A DNA stretch of 11,285 nt from assembly GCA_027490875.1 (NCBI GenBank), contig JAIXXE010000081.1:1-11285 (forward strand). The letters are read 5' to 3'. This document shows, piece after piece, positions 1-7,669 of the stretch. This DNA is from Alphaproteobacteria bacterium (GTDB taxonomy: Bacteria > Pseudomonadota > Alphaproteobacteria > UBA2136 > UBA6156). The notes beneath the pieces are model-generated. The model was not told where the DNA came from, did not search any database, and was given only the letters and a program-made list of their open reading frames with translations. Made by a program: the position numbers and the translations under genes. Each line of letters begins with the position of its first letter. Position 1 is the stretch's first letter.

Positions 1-922
1 ATGAATATTGCGTTCCTGATCCGCCAAATGCTGTTCCGGTGCTGTTTACGCAGCCGCCCATGCATCCTCCGCCGCTTGTCCATGCGGTTGTAATCGCTTT
101 CGTGGGCGGAGAGAAAGTTTGAGATGTCGAACCCGCTCCCGCAGTCAGAATTGATCCATAAATATAACTAGACCTTGATGCTCCTCCTGCTGCACCGCCT
201 GTATTCCCTCCTCCTCCACCGTTTCCACCGGGAACGATGATGATCGTTCCGCCCTGTGTTTGAACGTCGATCCTACTAAACCCTCCGGCCCCTCCGGCTC
301 CTCCGTTTGTCGCATCAGTAGTTGCTGCGGTCCCAGAAGTTCCACCAGTTCCGACCGTGATATTGAGCGTTGCTCCTGCTCCTCCGAACGCTCCAACATG
401 GTCATGCGTCAAAAAAGAAGCAGCGTCGCCACCGCCTGCTCCGCCTGCGACAGCAGTCGGATGCCTTGCTCCTCCTCCCCCTCCGCCTCCGCCACCGACG
501 ATGAAGATGCGAAGGCTAGTGGCTGTCGCGGGAATCGTATATGTGCCGTTCGATGAGAATTCAGTCGCAGAGATGAAAGACGAGCCGCCGCCTCCACCAC
601 CAGCGGGAGTTGACCAAGATCCGTCGCCGCGAAGGAATGTTGTCGAACTCGGAGTTCCTGTTGCGCTGATCTTCGCGACGGTCACGACAGAATTGTCGAT
701 CGTCCAAGTCGCTCCAGATCCCGAAACGGTGATGTCGCCTTTATCGCCGTCGCTGACTCCCCCGCCGCCTCCTGCGCCGATTTCGACAACGGTTCCATTG
801 TCTTTCTTTGTAAACAGTTTCCCGTCAGCCGTGTTGATCGCCAACTCTCCGGCAACGAGACTGCCTGCGGATGGAACTGCGCTCGCGGTGCTGCTTCGCT
901 TGTGACGAATTGTGTTAGCCAT
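1..922 (-). CDS. Glycine-rich tail fibre / adhesin, 3' end cut by window edge
   Basis: The frame runs from ATG at 922 to the left edge without a stop, giving the first 307 residues. Residues 1-48 (MANTIRHKRS..., then GELAINTADGKLFTK) are an N-terminal module shared with the two genes upstream, probably the virion-anchoring end. Residues 57-107 hold a spacer (GDKGDITVSG..., FLRGDGSWSTP) of a type common in phage fibres. From about 120 a glycine-rich domain begins (FSSNGTYTIP, then IFIVGGGGGG) and continues with poly-Gly runs at 143-151, 158-165, 207-213 and 232-239. A Cys pair lies at 287 and 291. Such domains occur in phage adhesins and some, such as S16 gp38, form polyglycine sandwiches that bind receptors; a receptor-binding role here is inferred. 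The start overlaps the previous stop as TGATG, with a weak GGCGGA ribosome site. The C-terminus is outside the window. Confidence 0.85.
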   Translation of the reverse strand, partial: MANTIRHKRSSTASAVPSAGSLVAGELAINTADGKLFTKKDNGTVVEIGAGGGGGVSDGDKGDITVSGSGATWTIDNSVVTVAKISATGTPSSTTFLRGDGSWSTPAGGGGGGSSFISATEFSSNGTYTIPATATSLRIFIVGGGGGGGGGARHPTAVAGGAGGGDAASFLTHDHVGAFGGAGATLNITVGTGGTSGTAATTDATNGGAGGAGGFSRIDVQTQGGTIIIVPGGNGGGGGNTGGAAGGASRSSYIYGSILTAGAGSTSQTFSPPTKAITTAWTSGGGCMGGCVNSTGTAFGGSGTQYS

Positions 923-1800
923 CAGAAAGTTCCGCCGTCAACGGTGACATTGTCCAAAGCCGTTCCAGAAAGGACCATTGTGCCGTTTACATAGAACGCT
1001 TTTCCGTTAGCGAGATTGAGATGCTCGCTTGAGGTCCAAGCGTCTGTCGCATCAACCCAGTTGAATGTCTTGTCCGTCGCGCCCTTCAGCGTGATTCCGC
1101 CGCCGTCTGCCGTTGTATCGGTCGGGGAGGCGACATCGCCGAGAATGATATTCTTGTCCTCGACGACGAGATTGGTCGAGTTGATATTTGTCGTCGTCCC
1201 GTTGATCGTAAGATCGCCAGTAACCGTGAGGTTTCCGCTGACCGTTCCGCCAGACGACGACAGGTAGGACAAGGCTGGAATGTCTGCCGCGACGAGCGAT
1301 CGGAACGTCGGCGCACCATTGCTTCCGTTTGGTGCAGCGAACACTTGATTTGCCGTCTGCGATGCAAGCGTTCCCGTAAGCGTTCCGCTTGACGTTACAG
1401 GTGAACCGCTGACCGTGATGAATGACGGTAGAGAGAGCGCAACGCTCGTAACCGTTCCGCCGCCTGCGCTGCTGACTGCATTTGTGACGAATGCAGTCGT
1501 CGCCAGCTTCGTCGTGTTGTCGCCTGCGGTCGGGGTCGTTGCCGTAGCCGAAGAGCCGAGCGCGACCGTACCGCTGAATGTCTTTGCGCCCGTGATCGTC
1601 TGCGTTCCGCTCAATGAGACGAACGCACCGTTACCACCAATAGCCTCAACCGTGGTCGCCGTGCCGCCTGCGCCGCCGGTTCCCTTGCCGTAGTAAAGCG
1701 TATTGTCAACCTCGTTGAAGGCGAGTTCGGCGTTTGCGAGGCTGGATGGAGCGCCGGGAGAACCACTAGCGCGGCGCTTGATTCGTACTGTGTTTGGCAT
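922..1800 (-). CDS. Tail fibre / structural repeat protein (292 aa)
   Basis: A low-complexity, Gly/Ser/Thr-rich fibre protein of 292 aa. Residues 1-37 (MPNTVRIKRR..., AELAFNEVDNTLYYG) are a diverged copy of the N-terminal module in the two flanking fibre genes. Residues 60-109 contain the phage fibre signatures SLSGTQTITGAKTFSG and KLATTAFVTNAV. Residues 186-275 carry a beta-repeat section (GNLTVTGDLTINGTTTNIN, then VEDKNIILGD, then TFNWVDATDAWTSSEHLNL) of a kind often seen in marine and cyanophage structural proteins. The protein ends DGGTF, like its neighbours. It probably trimerises and forms a shaft or tip of the host-binding apparatus; this is inferred from composition and position. ATG at 1800 is preceded by AGGTGA (1809-1804), which overlaps the upstream TAG stop. 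The stop overlaps the next start as TGATG. Assignment as a fibre is fairly safe, but exact placement in the virion is unknown. Confidence 0.85.
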   Translation of the reverse strand: MPNTVRIKRRASGSPGAPSSLANAELAFNEVDNTLYYGKGTGGAGGTATTVEAIGGNGAFVSLSGTQTITGAKTFSGTVALGSSATATTPTAGDNTTKLATTAFVTNAVSSAGGGTVTSVALSLPSFITVSGSPVTSSGTLTGTLASQTANQVFAAPNGSNGAPTFRSLVAADIPALSYLSSSGGTVSGNLTVTGDLTINGTTTNINSTNLVVEDKNIILGDVASPTDTTADGGGITLKGATDKTFNWVDATDAWTSSEHLNLANGKAFYVNGTMVLSGTALDNVTVDGGTF

Positions 1801-1807
1801 AAGTCAC

Positions 1808-2086
1808 CTAGAAATTTCCACCATCAACCAAATTGGTTTGAGGGATATTCACCCACTTGCTAGTGGCTGTTGAGTATTGAAGCAAATCATTGTTCGCAAG
1901 TGATGTCAACACAACATCAGAGCTAGTTGACAATGATGATGAATTTAGTTGAGTAACGACACCGCTGGCACGCTTGGTGAACAACTTCCCATCGGCGGTA
2001 TTGATTGCAAGCTCGCCGACATCAAGTTCGGTCGCACTAGGAACCACGCCTGTCGTTGCGCTTCGCTTGTGCAAGATCCTCGCCAT
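1808..2086 (-). CDS. Mini tail fibre / short structural protein (92 aa)
   Basis: A small member of the local fibre family. Residues 1-40 (MARILHKRSATTG..., GELAINTADGKLFTK) closely match the N-terminus of the glycine-rich fibre two genes downstream. The remaining ~50 residues are a short Ser/Thr/Asn-rich segment (SSDVVLTSLANNDLLQY, then SKWVN) typical of phage fibre units, ending DGGNF. No catalytic motif is visible. I start it at the second of two adjacent ATGs (2086, not 2089): GGAGG in the previous gene is then six bases away, the N-terminus aligns with its paralogue, and the junction becomes the same TGATG overlap seen at 922. The 3' half (1801-1950) is about 39% G+C, clearly lower than its surroundings, suggesting that part was acquired separately. 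It may be a minimal fibre or an adaptor carrying other fibres. Confidence 0.8.
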   Translation of the reverse strand: MARILHKRSATTGVVPSATELDVGELAINTADGKLFTKRASGVVTQLNSSSLSTSSDVVLTSLANNDLLQYSTATSKWVNIPQTNLVDGGNF

Positions 2087-4140
2087 CATGCACCTCCATC
2101 AAACGTGCCGCCGTCGTAAGTCGGCTCAATAAACGCGGACGTGTCACACTCGCCATCGATCGCGTTGTGCAAGCAGAAGTAGGCACACACCCTATTCGCC
2201 GCCCCTGTGCTTCCCATATAGAGCATCGCCTGCACTACAACATCATGCAAGACATTGTCGCGATCTTGGCCGATCGGAAGCACGTTAAAACCATCTTGTA
2301 CTAGAGGAAGTTTGTAGCCCGGCCCTGCAAATCCCGCGTTGTTATTTGCCTCGCACAAGTTGTATGCGATGATTTGAGGTTCTGGAGTTGTCAAGCCCAA
2401 GAAGGTTTCTAGACCACCCTTAAACGTAGTCGTCGCAGTATCGCTGCTAGGCTTTCGGATGATCTTTGCCGTGTACCGCCAAACATTGCTTCCAATCGAT
2501 TCGTTGCCGACGATTCGGATCAGGCACGGGATTCCAAACGGCATGCCGACATGGACGCGCATGCGACCATCTTCGCCACGCCAAGTCTGAACCATGCCGC
2601 TGCCTTCAACGTCGTGCTGGCACTCATCAGCGATTGGGCCAAGCATCGGATCATCGATTGATCCGTGAATTCGCGTGGTCGGGAATGGGAAGCCCTGCCC
2701 ATCAGTTTGCAGGCGGAATTCAAGCCAAGAACCTCCCGGCCAGCTCTGATCAACTCGCGGCATGATCCAAGATCGGAACCAGATATCGCATACGCCAGCC
2801 GCGTATTTCCCTGCCCATCGAAGAGCCACTTCGTTGGCGATCGTCTCGGCGCTGTTGTACGGACTTCCATAAGTCACGACAGATTCATTGCGCCTATCGG
2901 AACGCTCGGCTGCATCCCAATTGTCCGCGCTGATGTACTTGGCTCCTGCCTCGCCAAAGTTGGGATACCCCAATTGCGCTACGCGATTGATAGGACTCTT
3001 CTGAATCGTCCGACTGAATGGGTCGTTGAGATTCGGATTCTCAAACTCTCCAGTCCCCTGTGTGTCGCTGCTCAAGAGCGATTGCGAGAACACATCTGGA
3101 GGAGTGCCATCAGCGACACGATTCTTGCGAACTCCGACGATGGCCTTCGCTGGCCTAATAGGCTGCGCAACGACGTTCGGAATGCGCGCAATGGCCGCGA
3201 TGTCTTGAAGTGTCCCAGCCCCTGTTCCGTCTTTGATATCCATCAGAGCGCCAGCCTGAATGTCGCCCTCGTAGTCGTTGAGGAACGACACCATGCGCTG
3301 ATTACCGGCGGAGATATCGATGGCTGAAATCTGATACGCGCCCGGCGCGGTTGGCAATCCTGTTGGCTTATAGAGCAATGCAACGCCGGATCGCGCAGCA
3401 ATGTCATCAAGCACAACCGTCAAAGGCTTGTTGAGAAGCGTGTCGATTCCTCGAAGCCCCTCAGCGGATGACCAAGCGGCTGACGTAACAGTCGATGCGT
3501 CATACGAATCTGTTCCTGCTCGGTACATCCTCCAGTATGAGGATTGGTTCAACCGACTCGTGACCATCGTGTTCACGACCTGCGCCACGGTCGGCCTGTC
3601 CGCAGACTGATATGAGTCCACAAATGCCGCAGGATCCCACGAACGAGACCAGTACTGTCCAAGAACAGAACTTGCGTAGTCTGTATCGAATCGGTTGCCG
3701 CGCGCTGCCCATCGATCGCACTTAAAGGTGACAACGTAGAAGGCTTCGCCATATGTCGGCTTGCCGTACTCGGAAAGCATCAATGGCTGAATATCAGCAA
3801 TGTGCATTCGATTGAACGCATTGCGCTCGCACGCAAGAGCAGATCCGACAATGAACCAAATTCGGAATCCGTCGTTGTTCTGTGTGTAAGTATCGTCAGA
3901 CCAATCTTCGACATCGCTTGCGAGCAGATCCATCAAGTCTCGCTGCATGAGAAGCAGCTTGCACGTTGCATGCTTCGAGAGGCCAAACAACGGCCACTTC
4001 ATGCTGTTGATGTCGGAACAATCGATGTTCTGACGCTCAATCAAAGCCTTGAGTTCTGGCGTGAGAAGCCGAGCGTAGGCGGTTCGATCGCCACGACTAA
4101 TCTCAATTGAGACACGCCCTTGCGGCGCAAGAGCGGTCAT
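2086..4140 (-). CDS. Large tail tip / baseplate structural protein (684 aa)
   Basis: I do not recognise the family by name. Position between the tape measure block and the fibres, and the length of 684 aa, suggest a tail-tip, hub or fibre-attachment component. Residues 1-25 look beta-rich (GRVSIEISRGDRTAYARLL). A helical segment follows, and residues 130-165 are aromatic and basic (FYVVTFKCDRWAARGNRFD). Residues 230-260 contain LLNKPLTVVLDDIAARSGV, a helix-strand pattern. The C-terminal 120 residues contain six cysteines (596, 652, 656, 665 and earlier at 508 and 539) and finish with a tandem YDGGTFDGGA. No signal peptide or membrane segment is evident. The open frame extends upstream to 4251, but ATG at 4140 makes an ATGA overlap with the preceding stop, so I use it; the upstream 37 codons are read from inside the other gene. 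The role is inferred from context only. Confidence 0.8.
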   Translation of the reverse strand: MTALAPQGRVSIEISRGDRTAYARLLTPELKALIERQNIDCSDINSMKWPLFGLSKHATCKLLLMQRDLMDLLASDVEDWSDDTYTQNNDGFRIWFIVGSALACERNAFNRMHIADIQPLMLSEYGKPTYGEAFYVVTFKCDRWAARGNRFDTDYASSVLGQYWSRSWDPAAFVDSYQSADRPTVAQVVNTMVTSRLNQSSYWRMYRAGTDSYDASTVTSAAWSSAEGLRGIDTLLNKPLTVVLDDIAARSGVALLYKPTGLPTAPGAYQISAIDISAGNQRMVSFLNDYEGDIQAGALMDIKDGTGAGTLQDIAAIARIPNVVAQPIRPAKAIVGVRKNRVADGTPPDVFSQSLLSSDTQGTGEFENPNLNDPFSRTIQKSPINRVAQLGYPNFGEAGAKYISADNWDAAERSDRRNESVVTYGSPYNSAETIANEVALRWAGKYAAGVCDIWFRSWIMPRVDQSWPGGSWLEFRLQTDGQGFPFPTTRIHGSIDDPMLGPIADECQHDVEGSGMVQTWRGEDGRMRVHVGMPFGIPCLIRIVGNESIGSNVWRYTAKIIRKPSSDTATTTFKGGLETFLGLTTPEPQIIAYNLCEANNNAGFAGPGYKLPLVQDGFNVLPIGQDRDNVLHDVVVQAMLYMGSTGAANRVCAYFCLHNAIDGECDTSAFIEPTYDGGTFDGGA

Positions 4141-6161
4141 GCGTATGCTCCATTCGTGCCAAATTGAATGGTGTTGTAGTTCGGATAAGTGAATCCAGAT
4201 GCAGTTCCCTGATTGGGGTCTTCTGGCAGCGGGACAGCCGAAGGAATCCACGCGAGAACCTGAACTGATTGACCATTCACAGTCGCGTCGATCACCTTGA
4301 AGTTGGCATCAGATGTCGAGATTCCGCTTCCGTTGAGATCGCCTCGGAATCGCGTGCAGACAGTTTCGTCGTATCCCGCGCTCATCAAGCGATTTCCATT
4401 GACATCTGGATGTCCCGATGTAACGGACACGCTTCTGCGCGTGACTTGCGCGTTAACTGGCAAGTCGCCGATTTGATTGTCTGGCGGAGTATTCTTGCGG
4501 GATCCATCGCTAAACCGCGTCTGCTCGACTCGCGGAGCTCCAACCTGATAGATCACAGTCGGAGCGTTAAAGCCAATTCCGGGGCATTCAACAATGCCTG
4601 TGTGAACTGTGTACTTCACACCATTCTTTGGATTGAGAGTTGGTTCCGGGCGATCTTTCGTGGATGCCTTCGTAAGGTCGCCCTTGTTAGGGCCGGACTT
4701 TACGCGCACATCCAATGGCTGGATGTATCTAAACACGCCATCAGAAGCATCTGGTTGCTGCTCGTATGCGTCAAAGGTCGCATCGGGAAACAGATACACA
4801 ACTGGATCTGATTCGTTCAACGTGATTGAAGACGGATCAGTCGAGAAGAATGTTGAAGAATCTGCCAATGGGTCGTATGCGCCAGTACTCACACGAACAA
4901 TGCGAGAAGCTCCATACGCATCTGGCATGTAAGCTTCTTGGAATTTAAAGTTTTGATCTTTCTCGCCAAGATTAATGGGCGAAAGGATGTTCTTAAGCAG
5001 CAATGACTTCTGATTAGGAATCAGAGACGCTGTTTCCATCCCTGCGCTGTAGTTCTGAATGCTCGTCGCCAACGCCATGACCTCGAATGAGATCGCGTTC
5101 TTCGACAGCATCCCGACTTCAGCGACTTTGATTTCCGTGATCAAATCGTTCTGGTAGTCAATTCGATTCTGCGAAAGTCGAATTGCAAGCGTCAGCAGCG
5201 CGCCGGGAGATACATACTTGTCTCCTTCGATCTCCGCGCTGAACATCTTCTGCCCCATTGCCGCGCCGTCTTCGCCAATCGCGCGGCGGAATGCATAGTT
5301 GCAATCGCCGATTTTGGCGGGGGCTGGCAATCCACGGAAGAATTCCTCATCGGTGATGTCGAACAGCAAGCGGCAACGGCTCTCATCGACTGCGTATTCC
5401 TGCCGAACGCGGCGGAACCCGCGATACATATTTCCAGCAACTGCGCGGCGGAAATAGTCGGCCTGATTTTGATTGACATTGTTGCTGACAAGCCAATCAA
5501 CAATCACGTCGTTGCGCTTTCCATCTCCAATCTTGTAGTTTTTCCCACCAAATACAGCGGTATCTGAAATCCCTGTTCGATCCGCAGCATTTGGCATGAT
5601 GCTCACTTGCGACTGATCAAATTTCTCCTTGAACTTCAATTGCAAAGAACCTGTCTTGCGAATCGTAGTCTTGCCTGTTTGATCGACCGTAAATTGCGCC
5701 GTCGTATAGAACGATCGCACTTGATTCGGATTCGCGAGAACCATTTCAAGCGGAACACCAAGCGACGAAAGAGTCTGCGTCCATTCAGCTGTGAAGTTCA
5801 CGAGCAGAGAGTTTGTCCCCGTGATCTCCGTCACATTCGCGCGAAAGAACGGACCTCCGCGCTCGTCAGCACCAATAAGCTGCGCCAAGTACACGGGGTC
5901 GGATGGCGTTGCTCCATCATCAATCTTGATCTCAAGCGGCTTTCTTGGCTGATTCAGCAAGCCGCGCAACTTGAGAATGAAGTTGGTATTTGATCTTCCT
6001 TCCCCTGCAACATTCATCACGAGAGCTTCGCCACGAATCGAATGCGTGTATGGAGCCACAGCAGGGTTGTCCGCAGTTGCGCTGTTCTCCATCGAATACT
6101 CGTGGATGCGAACTTGATCCAACACCACGCCGTTGTATGTGACCTTTGTTTCACTTGGCAT
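4137..6161 (-). CDS. Tail tip / baseplate structural protein, distal-tail-like position (674 aa)
   Basis: A 674-aa beta-rich protein directly after the tape measure gene. That is the slot normally held by the distal tail (Dit) or baseplate hub protein, so such a role is inferred; I see no diagnostic motif. The N-terminus (MPSETKVTYNGVVLDQVRI) and residues up to about 135 read as a compact beta domain. Middle residues contain RRAVAGNMYRGFRRVRQEYAV and a hydrophobic stretch ISFEVMALATSIQNYSAG. The C-terminal third is rich in Asp, Pro and Gly with short strands, as in tail-surface proteins. There is no signal peptide or transmembrane helix. I use ATG at 6161, which overlaps the upstream TAA as TAATG and has GAGG about six bases away. 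A TTG start seven codons upstream (6182) is possible but lies within the preceding gene. The stop overlaps the next ATG as ATGA. Confidence 0.8.
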   Translation of the reverse strand: MPSETKVTYNGVVLDQVRIHEYSMENSATADNPAVAPYTHSIRGEALVMNVAGEGRSNTNFILKLRGLLNQPRKPLEIKIDDGATPSDPVYLAQLIGADERGGPFFRANVTEITGTNSLLVNFTAEWTQTLSSLGVPLEMVLANPNQVRSFYTTAQFTVDQTGKTTIRKTGSLQLKFKEKFDQSQVSIMPNAADRTGISDTAVFGGKNYKIGDGKRNDVIVDWLVSNNVNQNQADYFRRAVAGNMYRGFRRVRQEYAVDESRCRLLFDITDEEFFRGLPAPAKIGDCNYAFRRAIGEDGAAMGQKMFSAEIEGDKYVSPGALLTLAIRLSQNRIDYQNDLITEIKVAEVGMLSKNAISFEVMALATSIQNYSAGMETASLIPNQKSLLLKNILSPINLGEKDQNFKFQEAYMPDAYGASRIVRVSTGAYDPLADSSTFFSTDPSSITLNESDPVVYLFPDATFDAYEQQPDASDGVFRYIQPLDVRVKSGPNKGDLTKASTKDRPEPTLNPKNGVKYTVHTGIVECPGIGFNAPTVIYQVGAPRVEQTRFSDGSRKNTPPDNQIGDLPVNAQVTRRSVSVTSGHPDVNGNRLMSAGYDETVCTRFRGDLNGSGISTSDANFKVIDATVNGQSVQVLAWIPSAVPLPEDPNQGTASGFTYPNYNTIQFGTNGAYA

Positions 6162-7669
6162 TACGGCCTCGCATTCCACCAAGCCTCACCGTCTCGACGG
6201 CCCGGATACGCAATGTTTGTTGAGAATCGACCACCCGTCATTCCGACAAGATCGCCGATAAAGATGGATCGAAGTGTGTTGCCTTGAGCAGCGAGACGGG
6301 CAGCCATGTATTGCCTGTAATTACCACCGAATCCGCTAAACGGGCTAAACACATCAAATCCCAAAAGCATTTTTTGTAACCCACCCAAAGGATTGGTTAG
6401 CAGTTCAGTCATGCCTTCGTACATCAATCCATAGCCACCAAGGCGGTCGTAAGCTAAACCGCCGAGATGAGCAACTCCCTTGCGCGTGTCAGCTCTCATT
6501 TGTCGAGTGCTTTCAAGGAAACCCATCTCTGATTGCGTGAAGCCTGCGTATGCGGAACGCATGCCCGGATCGCGGGCCATGATGATGCGGTCTTGCAAGT
6601 TCGCAATCATGGACTGCGCTTGATACTGCGCGATCACAGGATCGACGCGCGCTAGCTCCGAGCGCTGTTGCTTTGCAAGATCAGGGAAGAACTTGATCAA
6701 GCTGATCACCGTCTTGACCGCCGATCCGATCAAGCTCAATGTCGCAAGAACACGCCCAATTGATCGGAAGACGTTGCTTCCGCGCCCTTGATTTGGTTGT
6801 CCATTAGACTCTTCAGGTTCACTCACAGATGAAACAATGCCGCGAACATTAGTTGCGTAAGCGCGAGTTCCCGGCAAACCAGACGGGGAAGCCTCCCCAG
6901 AAACTAGTGCGCGTTCTTCTTCGGTAAGACCGAGAGAAGCCACATCAGCGCCCGGCAGGCCAGCCCTACGGCGCAATTCCGAAATGCGCGCGTTCTGATA
7001 CCCGCCCATGCGGTTGCGCGCGCTTTGCAAATCAGCCTTCGCTTGCCGCGCCGTCTCCTGCGCCGCATTTCGCGCCTGACGAGCAGCCTCACGTTGTGCT
7101 TCTTTCTGCGCGCGAATCTGCTCCTTTGCCTTCGCTGCTTCTGCTCTGTACATGGCTTGAGCAGTTTCAGCAGTCATCCTGCCCTGCTGCTCTTCGCCAT
7201 AGATCTCAAGACGACGAAGCCCGAGAGCCTCTCGAAGTTCAGCCGGCTTAAGATTTTCCCGCTCCGTGTGGTAGCGGCTCAAAAGCGCTTTGTGCTGCTC
7301 TGTGGCAATGTCGGTAATTCGCAAGCCCATCGTTCGGGACATGCGATTGCGGTATTCAAGAATATCGGCGGCAAACATGCCACCGCCGCCGCCGCCAGAA
7401 GACGGCCTAGGACCGCCTCCAGAGCCTCCGCCACCGCCATCCCCTCCACTACCGCGTCCGCCACCGCCGCCGCCCCGTGAGGCTCCACGGGCGATTACGC
7501 GAAGGGTTTCGAGAATCGCGCGAACGTTCTGTGAGATCGTGGCAACGCTGTTCTGCACGTTGCGCAATGTCTCAATCACGACCTTCATGTCACCATCGGG
7601 GCCGCGACCGCTGCCGTCATCTCCCGTGTGGAGATTGATGTCAATTGAGCCGGAGGAAATGTCACTCAT
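6161..7669 (-). CDS. Tape measure protein, short (502 aa)
   Basis: Probable tail tape measure protein, which sets tail length and is packed within the tube. Support: position shortly after the frameshifting chaperone and before the tail-tip genes; a helical N-terminus (28-60); a long charged Ala/Arg/Gln/Glu coiled-coil stretch at about 160-222 (AQKEAQREAARQARNAAQE); and a hydrophobic amphipathic segment at 303-332 (VLATLSLIGSAVKTVISLI). Residues 65-97 are an extreme Gly-rich linker with a few Arg, Ser, Asp and Pro residues. At 502 aa it is short for the family; by the usual rule of about 1.5 Å per residue the tail would be near 75 nm. ATG at 7669 overlaps the preceding TAA (TAATG), with GAGG seven bases upstream inside the previous gene. 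It could instead be another internal tail protein, but no larger tape measure candidate exists in the window. Confidence 0.75.
   Translation of the reverse strand: MSDISSGSIDINLHTGDDGSGRGPDGDMKVVIETLRNVQNSVATISQNVRAILETLRVIARGASRGGGGGGRGSGGDGGGGGSGGGPRPSSGGGGGGMFAADILEYRNRMSRTMGLRITDIATEQHKALLSRYHTERENLKPAELREALGLRRLEIYGEEQQGRMTAETAQAMYRAEAAKAKEQIRAQKEAQREAARQARNAAQETARQAKADLQSARNRMGGYQNARISELRRRAGLPGADVASLGLTEEERALVSGEASPSGLPGTRAYATNVRGIVSSVSEPEESNGQPNQGRGSNVFRSIGRVLATLSLIGSAVKTVISLIKFFPDLAKQQRSELARVDPVIAQYQAQSMIANLQDRIIMARDPGMRSAYAGFTQSEMGFLESTRQMRADTRKGVAHLGGLAYDRLGGYGLMYEGMTELLTNPLGGLQKMLLGFDVFSPFSGFGGNYRQYMAARLAAQGNTLRSIFIGDLVGMTGGRFSTNIAYPGRRDGEAWWNARP

Noticed and set aside
410..416. 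TTTTTTG heptamer in frame within the glycine-rich fibre
   Set aside because: A -1 slip here reaches a stop within three codons, so it would only truncate the protein; likely chance in SFL codons.
357..905. Proline-rich 182-codon plus-strand open frame
   Set aside because: It is the exact antisense of the Gly-rich fibre; Gly codons read backwards as Pro. No ribosome site and no independent support.
2665..3327. 220-codon plus-strand open frame
   Set aside because: Antisense shadow of the 684-aa protein; Arg/Pro/Ser-rich composition without domain pattern or ribosome site, and opposed to the whole operon.
4269..4811. 180-codon plus-strand open frame
   Set aside because: Lies entirely inside the 674-aa coding gene on the other strand and shows no recognisable motif.
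7379..7478. Tandem repeat or CRISPR-like array suggested by repeated GGC/CCG triplets
   Set aside because: The pattern is codon-level low complexity encoding poly-Gly, with no regular repeat-spacer structure.
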